From an uncultured Bacteroidales bacterium (lineage in GTDB: Bacteria > Bacteroidota > Bacteroidia > Bacteroidales > Paludibacteraceae): a stretch of DNA of 42,120 nt. Every line of letters starts with the position of its first letter. Positions within the stretch are counted from its first letter, which is position 1. A program made the position numbers and the translations under genes. Of this stretch, positions 11,115 to 19,979 are shown piece after piece. The notes beneath the pieces are model-generated. The model had not been told where the DNA came from. It worked only from the letters and a program-made list of their open reading frames with translations, and searched no databases. The stretch spans positions 1 through 42,120 of the forward strand of contig CAIKVR010000023.1 of NCBI GenBank assembly GCA_903830915.1, read 5' to 3'.

Positions 11115-11699
11115 TTAAATGTAATTTTCCTCCAACTTATCCTGAATCTGAAAATTAGTAATTTCGTATAATTCCTTTGGGTTAAGATGAAACATATCCA
11201 AACCTAATTGTTTATTGACTAAAGTCCCATTTCGTTGACCAATATAATCGGGGTAAGATGAAAATTCCCAATCTTCAATTTTATCAACAAGTTTCGCCAT
11301 TAAAGGATTTTGATGTACATACATGAAGCAATTTAAAGCGTAATCACCTTTGGAGTCATTCAAAATTTTTGATTTCGTTTTATGAGCGAAAAGATTTCCC
11401 TTTCTTCCTATTTGTTTATTCAGAGCTTGGGTATATGAACTTAAAATCGTTCCTAAAACTTGCGATATAAGTTGCATGTCTTCACGCTTTTTCTTTTCGG
11501 AAAATTGAACTCCAACTCCATTAACCTTCAGAATTAAATGAAAATGATTTGGCATCAGGCAATAAGCAATAATGTCCGCATATGCTGGAATATGATTTCT
11601 TATTTTTCGGAGAAAGAACAGATAGTTTTCCCGATTGTAAAAAATGAGTTCATTGCTTCTGTTATAAATATGATAGGTACAATCTTCTTTGAAATGCAT
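11115..11699 (-). mobile_element. REP-associated tyrosine transposase (RAYT, Y1_Tnp superfamily)
   Basis: YHIYNRSN...IIAYCLMPNHFHLILKV (HxH) ... CFMYVHQNPLMAKLVDKIEDWEFSSYPDYIG. Confidence 0.92.
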
Positions 11700-11722
11700 C
11701 TGTTTTATCGCTTTATCTTCAA

Positions 11723-11753
11723 TCCGACAAGCGGCTTAGAGCCGCTGATCGGA
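11723..11753. repeat. REP-like palindrome on the other side of the RAYT gene
   Basis: TCCGA-CA-AGCGGC-TTAGA-GCCGCT-GA-TCGGA. Confidence 0.8.
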
Positions 11754-12545
11754 ATTGAAATCAGAAATTTTCTCCAAAATAAGCTCATCAATCAATCCGT
11801 TTGTTGCAACAATTTCTTTCCCAAAAAGAAAATTATTTCCACCTGAATAATCAGTTATAATTCCTCCTGCTTCTTTAATAATCACTATTCCGGCAGCTAC
11901 ATCCCAAGGCTTCAGATCGTATTCCCAAAAAGCATCAAAGCGTCCGCAGGCCACGTAAGCAAGATCAGTGGCAGCAGAACCCAACCGACGAACTCCACGT
12001 GCATTTTTCATGGTCCATTTCAGAAATTCCATGTATTCGTCCATGCGACTAAAGTCAGAATACGGAAAACCGGTTGCAAGAAGTGAATCATGAATATCAC
12101 TTCGTTTTGAAACCCGAATTGAATGTCCATTCAGATAAGCACCCCCATCTTTCCAAGCGTAGAAACATTCATCCCTGCCGACTTCATACACCACACCCAA
12201 CACCAGTTCATCACTGTCGAGCAAACCAATGCTAACGGCATAAACCGGTACACCCTGAACAAAATTAGTTGTACCATCCAATGGGTCAATAACCCAGTTG
12301 AAACGTTCCCCATGAATATCAGTTGTACCTTCTTCAGCAATGAATCCAGACTCCGGCAGTAGTTTTTGAAGATCTTCAATAATTAGTTTTTCCGAAGCCT
12401 TATCTACATAACTCACCAAATCATGCATCCCTTTACTTTCAACCATACTATCGTTGAAGTTTTTACGCTCGTTAGCCATGAATTTCCCTGCTTTTCGAGC
12501 TATTTCACAAGTTGCCAGGGTTAGTTGTTCGTATTTAGAAGTCAT
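11736..12545 (-). CDS. Inositol monophosphatase family protein
   Basis: FIAEEGT, WVIDPLDGTTNFVQGVPVYAVSIGL and KPWDVAAGIVIIKEAGG motifs. Confidence 0.92.
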   Translation of the reverse strand: MTSKYEQLTLATCEIARKAGKFMANERKNFNDSMVESKGMHDLVSYVDKASEKLIIEDLQKLLPESGFIAEEGTTDIHGERFNWVIDPLDGTTNFVQGVPVYAVSIGLLDSDELVLGVVYEVGRDECFYAWKDGGAYLNGHSIRVSKRSDIHDSLLATGFPYSDFSRMDEYMEFLKWTMKNARGVRRLGSAATDLAYVACGRFDAFWEYDLKPWDVAAGIVIIKEAGGIITDYSGGNNFLFGKEIVATNGLIDELILEKISDFNSDQRL

Positions 12546-12705
12546 TAAATCAAAATTTAAAAATGAATTGCAAAGGTATGGTTTTCTGAACTTTCAGACA
12601 AACGGTTTGGTTATCATTCCAAAATTTATTTAAGTAATAAAATTCATTTTTTGAACATAATTACTAATTTATATTAACAAAAGTATCATTTCTTATTGAA
12701 TAAAC

Positions 12706-12713
12706 TATTTTTG
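12706..12713 (+). promoter_or_regulatory. Predicted -7 box TATTTTTG upstream of the M16 peptidase gene
   Basis: Matches TAnnTTTG, about 75 nt before the ATG. Confidence 0.45.
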
Positions 12714-12786
12714 CAAAACCATTTTTTAAATTAAAAAGTGAATAATAACTGATATTTTAAAGTCAAATCTCAAAACATTCAAAAAA

Positions 12787-15495
12787 ATGAAAAAACTAAT
12801 TTTATTGAGTTTCGTATTATTGATTGCGAACTGGACTTTTGCTCAGATTACTGCTGAAACAACTGTTGAGGGCGTAAAATCGTACAATCTGACCAACAAT
12901 GGATTGAAAATCCTTTTGATTCCAGATCAGTCGCAATCGAATGTAGTGGTGAATATTGTTTACGGAGTTGGATCGCGTTTCGAAGGCTATGGAGAAACCG
13001 GAATGGCGCATTTGCTTGAGCACATGATGTTTAAGCGTTCATCAAAGTTTACGGACATAAAGAAAACAATTGCCGATAAAGGTGCTTATGCTAACGGAAC
13101 TACCTGGTACGACAGGACAAATTATTACGAAGTACTTCCAGCTTCGGACGAAAACCTGAAATGGGCTTTGGAGATGGAAGCTGATCGTATGGTTACAGCC
13201 ACTATCTTACAATCGGATCTGGACAAAGAGTTTTCAGTGGTTCGTAACGAGTTTGAAATTGGAGAAAACAATCCGTCTTCTATTTTGAGTCAACGTATTT
13301 TGTCAACTGCCTATCTATGGCACAATTACGGAAAATCGACAATTGGAAGTAAAGAAGATATTGAAAGAGTTCCTGCCGATAAATTGAAGAAATTCTACCA
13401 GAAATATTATCAACCCAATAATGCAATTTTAATTGTTGCAGGAAAATTTGATGAGAAACAAACTCTTGAGTGGATTGAAAAGAATTTTTCGACAATTCCA
13501 AAACCGTCATTAGCCATAGAACAGACCTACACAGTTGAGCCGGCTCAGGATGGTGAACGCTTCGTAGAGTTAAGACGTAATGGTGACTTGCAATATGTGG
13601 CTATGGCTTATCACACGCCTTGTTTGTCGGACAGTGAGTACGTAGCCAATGAAGCTTTAATTTCTATTTTGACAAATAATCCTTCAGGTATTTTATACAA
13701 AGCACTAGTTGATAGTAAATTGGCAAGTTCAATTTATGGTTATACAGAAATTTTGAAAGATCCGGGATTTAGTTATTATGCCTGCGAAATTTCAAAGGAT
13801 AAGGACATAAATGCTGCTCAAAATGCATTTCTTGAAACAATGAATAAGGTATCGACTATGACTTTTACCGAGGATGATGTAACCAGAGCTAAAAATGAAT
13901 TACTTAAAAATACTGAAAATACCTATAATAATACAGTTAATTTTTCCATTGCTTTGACTGAGTTTATTGGTGGTGGCGACTGGCGTTTATTCTTTAAACA
14001 CAGAGATTATATTGAAAAACTGACGTTGATCGATATTCAGAATGCTGCAAAAAGATATTACCTGACAACCAACCGAACCTGGGGAAAATTTATACCGGAT
14101 AATAATTCCAAACGGACTAGTGTGTCAGAACCTGCAAACATATCAGCACTTGTAAAGGATTACAAGGGCAAAATCAGCGATTCGAAAACAGTAAACTTTG
14201 ATGCAACCGTTGAAAACATCTTGAAAATGTCGGAAGAAGGAAAACTAGCAACTGGCGGTAAATATGTGTTACTGGAAAAACCTACAAAAGGTGATAAAAT
14301 TGAAGGACGATTCCTGCTGAGAATGGGTGATTTACAAACATTAGGTGCTAAATCATTAATTGCCAATCTGACTGCCAAAATGCTGAAAACAGGCACTAAA
14401 ACCAAAAAGAAACAGCAGATTAATGACTTATTGGATAAATTGAAAACGAATATCGATTTTTCAGGTAATGTTGACGGGCTTTATATCCGGTTTAATTCAG
14501 ATAAACCCAATTTCTCACAAGCACTTGATTTGTTGAAGGATATGGTTCGAAATCCATCTTTCAATGCTGATGAGTTTGAAAAACTGAAGCTGGAAATGAA
14601 ATCGGAATTGGAATCAAGTCTAAGTGACCCACAAATGGTAGCCAGCGAGAAACTAACTAGTTTGACTGCAAAATACCCCAAGTCACATCCTTATTATTCA
14701 GCAACAACAGCAGAAACATTGGTTGAACTGAATACCGTGAAACTGGATGACATTATTTCTTATTACACTAAATTCTATGGCGGAAATGCTTCATATTCTG
14801 TGCTGATAGGTGGAATTGATAAACCGATTGCTAAAGAATTTATGTCTAAAACATTTGACAAATGGAATCCACAAGTGGCTTACAAGCGAATATCTACTCA
14901 GTACTTCGATGTTAAATCGCAGGTTCAAACCATTCAGATAAACGATAAGACTAATGCTGCTGTAATGGGCAATCTGAATTTGAATATTGGAGATAATCAT
15001 CCTGATTATCCGGCTATTGATATGGCTAATGAACTTTTGGGTGGTGGTGCTTTCCTTTCATCACGTATTCCGCAGCGATTGCGCGAGGCAGAAGGAATGA
15101 GTTACGGAGCAGGCTCTTATGTTTCCGGAAATCACATAGATCCAACCGGAAGCTGGGGGGTTTATGCTTTTTTCAATCCGCTTTTCAAAGAAAAAATGAA
15201 TAATGCCTTGATGGAAGAAATCAATAAAGCAGTTGCCAAAGGATTCAGCAAAGAAGAATTTGATAATTCATTGAAAGCGTGGTTACAGGGACGAAAAACT
15301 AATCTGAGCATGGATTCATTTCTGGCTTATCAATTACGTGATTATCTTGAAGAAGGTAAAAATATAAAGGAATATGCTGATTATGAGGCTAAAGTAAAAG
15401 CATTAGATATAACTAAAGTAAATGCTGCCATCAGAAAATACTTCGATGCCGGCAAATTTATATTAATCTACGCAGGAGATTTCTCGAAGAAATAA
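12787..15495 (+). CDS. M16 family zinc metallopeptidase (pitrilysin/insulinase-like), secreted
   Basis: GMAHLLEHMMFK (HxxEH), DRTNYYEVLP, and a second M16 domain AEGMSYGAGSYVSG. Confidence 0.93.
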   Translation: MKKLILLSFVLLIANWTFAQITAETTVEGVKSYNLTNNGLKILLIPDQSQSNVVVNIVYGVGSRFEGYGETGMAHLLEHMMFKRSSKFTDIKKTIADKGAYANGTTWYDRTNYYEVLPASDENLKWALEMEADRMVTATILQSDLDKEFSVVRNEFEIGENNPSSILSQRILSTAYLWHNYGKSTIGSKEDIERVPADKLKKFYQKYYQPNNAILIVAGKFDEKQTLEWIEKNFSTIPKPSLAIEQTYTVEPAQDGERFVELRRNGDLQYVAMAYHTPCLSDSEYVANEALISILTNNPSGILYKALVDSKLASSIYGYTEILKDPGFSYYACEISKDKDINAAQNAFLETMNKVSTMTFTEDDVTRAKNELLKNTENTYNNTVNFSIALTEFIGGGDWRLFFKHRDYIEKLTLIDIQNAAKRYYLTTNRTWGKFIPDNNSKRTSVSEPANISALVKDYKGKISDSKTVNFDATVENILKMSEEGKLATGGKYVLLEKPTKGDKIEGRFLLRMGDLQTLGAKSLIANLTAKMLKTGTKTKKKQQINDLLDKLKTNIDFSGNVDGLYIRFNSDKPNFSQALDLLKDMVRNPSFNADEFEKLKLEMKSELESSLSDPQMVASEKLTSLTAKYPKSHPYYSATTAETLVELNTVKLDDIISYYTKFYGGNASYSVLIGGIDKPIAKEFMSKTFDKWNPQVAYKRISTQYFDVKSQVQTIQINDKTNAAVMGNLNLNIGDNHPDYPAIDMANELLGGGAFLSSRIPQRLREAEGMSYGAGSYVSGNHIDPTGSWGVYAFFNPLFKEKMNNALMEEINKAVAKGFSKEEFDNSLKAWLQGRKTNLSMDSFLAYQLRDYLEEGKNIKEYADYEAKVKALDITKVNAAIRKYFDAGKFILIYAGDFSKK

Positions 15496-15510
15496 ATCAA
15501 GCAAAAGGAG

Positions 15511-15550
15511 AAAAAAGACACATTTCAAAATAGAAATGTGTCTTTTTTTT
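15511..15550. terminator. Bidirectional intrinsic terminator between convergent M16 and ssb genes
   Basis: AAAAAAGACACATTTC-AAAATA-GAAATGTGTCTTTTTTTT. Confidence 0.85.
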
Positions 15551-15552
15551 AA

Positions 15553-15975
15553 TCAAAACGGAAGATCGTCTTCGGCAGGTGGTGGAGCTTGTAATGCATC
15601 GGCTGGAGGAGCTGCAACTGCACCGGTAGATTCTGTAGAGTCAGGTTTCTTACCTAATAACTGAATCGTATCTGCGTAAATTTCAGTAGTATAACGTTTA
15701 ACACCCTCCTTTTCCCATTGGCGGGTCTGAAGCTTACCTTCCACATAGATTTGAGTCCCTTTCTTGATATATTTCTCAGCCACTTCGGCCAAACCTCTCC
15801 AAGCAACAATGTTGTGCCACTCAGTTCTATCAGGAACCTGAATTCCGCTTTGTGTTGTGTAACCACGTTCAGTTGTTGCCAAGGTGAAATTCGCAACTGC
15901 CACGTTTTTTTCCAGATAACGTACTTCGGGGTCTTTCCCCACATTTCCTACCAGAATTACTTTGTTTACAGACAT
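15553..15975 (-). CDS. ssb: Single-stranded DNA-binding protein
   Basis: MSVNKVILVGNVGKDPEVRY...TEWHNIVAWRGLAEVAEKYIKKGTQIYVEGKLQTR; acidic C-terminus EDDLPF. Confidence 0.97.
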   Translation of the reverse strand: MSVNKVILVGNVGKDPEVRYLEKNVAVANFTLATTERGYTTQSGIQVPDRTEWHNIVAWRGLAEVAEKYIKKGTQIYVEGKLQTRQWEKEGVKRYTTEIYADTIQLLGKKPDSTESTGAVAAPPADALQAPPPAEDDLPF

Positions 15976-16039
15976 AATAATAAAAATTTAAAGGTTAATA
16001 AATTGGTTTTATTTGTTGCTGTAAATATAAAAAGATATT

Positions 16040-16099
16040 TTTAATTAAAAAAGAAACAGGTCGAAAATATTTTAATTTAATCAAAATATTCTACCTGTT
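16040..16099 (-). terminator. Intrinsic terminator, minus strand, downstream of the Dabb gene
   Basis: Long imperfect stem AACAGGTAGAATATTTT / AAAATATTTTCGACCTGTT followed by TCTTTTTTAATT on the minus strand. Confidence 0.6.
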
Positions 16100-16174
16100 A
16101 TAAACAGAAAAACAATGTTAATCAGGAGGTTATATGTATCAATAATCTATGCAATTTAGAATTAACCTAAATAA

Positions 16175-16480
16175 TTAAACAATATAATCCACAGCAGCTC
16201 GTGCTGTCCTGATTTTTGTAATAAAGGAAGCTACTCGTTTGTGTTCTGGATGTTCCTGATAAGCATCAAGTTCTTCAAAACTATTGAACTCGGAATATAG
16301 TGCAATATCAAAATCTGTTTTGGGGGCATTTGGCACATTGATACCAACTTCAATACTTACAATCTGAGGAATCAGATTTTTGAGGTTTTCTAGTTCTGTT
16401 TTAATGAATACTGCATTTTCAGCTTTCGATTTACCTTCAGCCTCTTCGGCCAGACAAAAGAATACAATATGTTTAATCAT
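16175..16480 (-). CDS. Dabb family (stress-responsive A/B barrel) protein
   Basis: MIKHIVFFCL...FDIALYSEFNSFEELDAYQEHPEHKRVASFI. Confidence 0.85.
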   Translation of the reverse strand: MIKHIVFFCLAEEAEGKSKAENAVFIKTELENLKNLIPQIVSIEVGINVPNAPKTDFDIALYSEFNSFEELDAYQEHPEHKRVASFITKIRTARAAVDYIV

Positions 16481-16502
16481 AAATTAATGTATTGAAATAT
16501 AA

Positions 16503-16919
16503 TTACTTACAAATAACTTTATAGGGTTTGTTGTTTACTTTCAGAAAATAGATTCCGGTTCCGGTTCGGATAAGAAACCTACCTTGAGTTAACTCACCGT
16601 TAAACAGCATCTGACCAGTCAATGCAAACAGTTTTATTTTATTGATTCCGCTGGTAATTGTTACATAAATTCCTTCTGAAGTTCCGATGAATGAAACATT
16701 TTCGTTGGCAGTAATTGTTGAGTTTGTGCCTTGTCCGGGATCATTATCACCTCTTGACCAACCGCTTTGACTACCATCTATCCGAATTACCACTGCCTGT
16801 CCTGAATGATTGTCGGCTTTTGATGATTGACCATAAGAGCTTATTACACCAAATCCTGTAAAGAACAGAATGAGTGCAAGCTTCAGATGTTTAATAATCA
16901 AAGGTTTTGCTGTTTTCAT
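16503..16919 (-). CDS. Small secreted protein ending in a type IX secretion (type A)-like sorting module
   Basis: Signal peptide; C-terminus INKIKLFALTGQMLFNG...GIYFLKVNNKPYKVICK. Confidence 0.55.
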   Translation of the reverse strand: MKTAKPLIIKHLKLALILFFTGFGVISSYGQSSKADNHSGQAVVIRIDGSQSGWSRGDNDPGQGTNSTITANENVSFIGTSEGIYVTITSGINKIKLFALTGQMLFNGELTQGRFLIRTGTGIYFLKVNNKPYKVICK

Positions 16920-17033
16920 TGAGATGATTTTCCTAACTTCAAAATTACTTCATTTCTTCCGAATTCTAATACTTTTTTCGATGAGTTTGCAATATCTTTT
17001 TTTTAGTTGAATTGTTTAACAACTAAATGAAAC

Positions 17034-18611
17034 TCAGAGTTCGTTTCGCATACGTTTCGGGTAGTCGACTGTGTAATGCAGTCCACGACTTTCTTTTCGC
17101 CGTAGCGCATGTTTGATAATCAGGTATGCCACACTTATAACGTTTCGAAGTTCGCAAATCTCACGCGAAACAACAGATTTTTCAAACAAATCTTCAGTTT
17201 CCCGATACAGAATTTCTAATCTGCTCATGGCACGTTGAAGCCTCAGATTTGAGCGTACAATACCCACGTAAGTACTCATGATTTGCTCCACTTCCCGAAA
17301 ACTTTGGGTTATTAATACCATTTCTTCCGGTAGACGGGTTCCTTCGTCATTCCAATCAGGAACAAACTCGTTGAATTGTATATTATGAAGCTGAGACACA
17401 GCATCTTTAACTGTAGCATCGGCATAAACAATGGCTTCTATCAATGAGTTGGATGCCAGTCGGTTGGCGCCATGAAGTCCGGTGCAGGAACATTCACCGG
17501 CTGCATACAAACGTCTTATCGATGTTTTACCGTTTAGGTCTACAGCCACTCCACCGCAGAGATAATGTTGAATGGGTGAAACCGGAATATAATCCTTCGT
17601 GATGTCGATGTCCAACTGGAGACATTTTTTGTAGATATTTGGGAAATGTTCCTTGGTTTCTTTTGGATTTTTGTGAGTAACATCCAGATAGACATAATCA
17701 TGACCATGAAGTTTCATTTCATTATCAATGGCACGGGCTACGATATCTCGTGAAGCGAGCGAACCACGTTCGTCGTATTTCTGCATGAACTCTTTGCCAT
17801 CTTTTGTTCGTAAAACAGCTCCATAACCACGTATAGCTTCTGAAATAAGGTAAGTAGGTCGTTCGCCCGGATGATAAAGTCCGGTAGGATGAAACTGTAC
17901 AAACTCCATATCTTTAATAATGCCACGGGCACGGTGAACCATAGCAATTCCATCACCGGTTGCTATTCCCGGATTGGTTGTTGTGGAATAAACTGTTCCG
18001 ATTCCACCTGTGGCGAGTAAAGTTACTTTGGCCAAAAAAGTATGAATATTATTGCTTTGCTGATTCAGAACATAAGCGCCGTAACACTCAATATCAGGAG
18101 AGTGATGTGTAACTACTTCGCCTAAATGGTGTTGAGTTAGAATTTCAATTGCAAAATAATTTTCGAATACTTCAATTTCGGGATGAGATTTTACCTGACG
18201 AACCAAACTTTGCTGAATTTCAAATCCGGTATTATCCTTATGATGCAAAATCCGGTTTTCGGAATGACCTCCTTCACGATGTAGATTAAACTGCCCATTT
18301 TCATCTTTATCAAAATCGACACCCCAATTAAGAAGTTCGTTGATTTGCGTTGGAGCTTCGTAAACAACTTTCTTAACTGCTGCCACATCACAATGACCGT
18401 CACCGGCTATAAGGGTATCCTCAATGTGTTTTTCAAAATTGTCGGGATCGTACATGACTGAAGCAATGCCTCCCTGAGCATACGAAGTGTTTGATTCTTC
18501 GAGGACAGTTTTACTAAGCAAAGCCACTTTGCCATATTTTGCTGCTTTCAGGGCAAAGCTAATTCCTGCAATGCCACTGCCAATAACCAAGAAATCGAAT
18601 TTGCGGGTCAT
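17034..18611 (-). CDS. nadB: L-aspartate oxidase
   Basis: FLVIGSGIAGISFALKAA, TSYAQGGIA, HREGGHSENRILHHKDNTG, EFVQFHPTGLY, AAGECSCTGLHGANRLASNSLIEA. Confidence 0.95.
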   Translation of the reverse strand: MTRKFDFLVIGSGIAGISFALKAAKYGKVALLSKTVLEESNTSYAQGGIASVMYDPDNFEKHIEDTLIAGDGHCDVAAVKKVVYEAPTQINELLNWGVDFDKDENGQFNLHREGGHSENRILHHKDNTGFEIQQSLVRQVKSHPEIEVFENYFAIEILTQHHLGEVVTHHSPDIECYGAYVLNQQSNNIHTFLAKVTLLATGGIGTVYSTTTNPGIATGDGIAMVHRARGIIKDMEFVQFHPTGLYHPGERPTYLISEAIRGYGAVLRTKDGKEFMQKYDERGSLASRDIVARAIDNEMKLHGHDYVYLDVTHKNPKETKEHFPNIYKKCLQLDIDITKDYIPVSPIQHYLCGGVAVDLNGKTSIRRLYAAGECSCTGLHGANRLASNSLIEAIVYADATVKDAVSQLHNIQFNEFVPDWNDEGTRLPEEMVLITQSFREVEQIMSTYVGIVRSNLRLQRAMSRLEILYRETEDLFEKSVVSREICELRNVISVAYLIIKHALRRKESRGLHYTVDYPKRMRNEL

Positions 18612-18694
18612 TTATTCAAATTTAAAAGTATTGAGGGGATTAAGATTAAATTCTCAAAATATTACTTACAAATATATTGCCAATATACAGGCTT

Positions 18695-18728
18695 AAAAAA
18701 TTTGAGCAGTAGTTTTAGTACTGCTCAA
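18695..18728 (-). terminator. Intrinsic terminator of the GNAT gene
   Basis: Minus strand TTGAGCAGTA-CTAAAAC-TACTGCTCAA-ATTTTTT; 10-bp perfect stem. Confidence 0.8.
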
Positions 18729-18743
18729 TCTGAAATTACTCAT

Positions 18744-19868
18744 TTAAAAATGTTTGATATAAGCCCTTCTTTTCTTGTTGTTTACATGCTCAAAACTTCC
18801 CCATTGAGATGACATTTTCAGGTTTGTTTCCAACTCCGGATTACTTTCTGCAAATTTATAACCATTTTTAGCACTCGCCGGCATTATATCCGCAAACATA
18901 ACTGAATTTACACCTTTATTTTGATAATCAGGATGAACAGCCATAAGGTATAAATCAACCACATCGTTTTTGTTCAACGCATGAAGCATGTGATACCAAC
19001 CGAATGGGAACAAGCTTCCTTTTGCTTTCTGTTGAGCTTTTGTAAAACTTGGCATGGCAATGCCGAGTGCAACAACGTCATCTTTTTCGTCAACAACAAT
19101 AGAAATCGTATCGATACGGAAAAAGCTAAAATACAGCTTTATATAAAAGTCAACCTGTTTCTGATTCAATTTGGTGAAACCATATAAGTGAGAATAACAC
19201 AAATTGAGTAAATCAAAGATTTTCAGCGAGTATTTTTCTACGATCTCTTTGCGCGATTTACATTTAACCGATTTCAGGTTATATTTTTGTTTCACAATAT
19301 CAGCAATCCGGAAGTATTTTTCAGGGAAAACTTCAGGAACTGTAATTTTGTATTCTTTCCAGTCAATGTCCTTTTCAAAACCGTAATCTTCAATGTGTTT
19401 TACATAATAAGGGTAATTATAATTGGTAGCCATTGTGCCAATCTGATCATAACCTTCGATGAGCATTCCTTCGCGGTCGAAATCGGTGAATCCAAGGGGT
19501 CCGTGAATGGCAGTCATGCCATGTTCTTTTGCCCATGCTATTGCTGTGTCGAAAAGTGCAGTTGACACTTCAGTATCGTCAATAAAATCGCACCAGCCAA
19601 AACGTGCATGTTTTTCGTTCCAGGTTTCGTTGGAAACCGGATTGATAATACAGGCAATGCGTCCAACAATTTTATTGTCTTTGAAAGCCATAAAATAAGT
19701 AGCTTCACAAAAATCCAGTGCAGGGTTTTTACCTTTTGTCAGATTAAGCAAATCATCCATTAACAAAGGTGGTGCGGCAAACTCACAATCTTTGTACAGA
19801 TTGATGCCAAACCAAATATACTGCTTTAATTCTTTCTTTGATGTTACTTCGCGGATAGTTACTGCCAT
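18744..19868 (-). CDS. GNAT-superfamily N-acetyltransferase-like protein
   Basis: GPLGFTDFDREGMLIEGYDQIGTMATNYNYPYY and AVHPDYQNKGVNSVMFADIMP. Confidence 0.7.
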   Translation of the reverse strand: MAVTIREVTSKKELKQYIWFGINLYKDCEFAAPPLLMDDLLNLTKGKNPALDFCEATYFMAFKDNKIVGRIACIINPVSNETWNEKHARFGWCDFIDDTEVSTALFDTAIAWAKEHGMTAIHGPLGFTDFDREGMLIEGYDQIGTMATNYNYPYYVKHIEDYGFEKDIDWKEYKITVPEVFPEKYFRIADIVKQKYNLKSVKCKSRKEIVEKYSLKIFDLLNLCYSHLYGFTKLNQKQVDFYIKLYFSFFRIDTISIVVDEKDDVVALGIAMPSFTKAQQKAKGSLFPFGWYHMLHALNKNDVVDLYLMAVHPDYQNKGVNSVMFADIMPASAKNGYKFAESNPELETNLKMSSQWGSFEHVNNKKRRAYIKHF

Positions 19869-19979
19869 AATTACAAGTATTAATTAATAATTAAACGGAC
19901 GTAAAAATAACGCAAAAATATGACAACTGCCAATTTTTTGCGTTATTTTTTGTTTCTTTGGTGATTATGTGCCTGGTAT

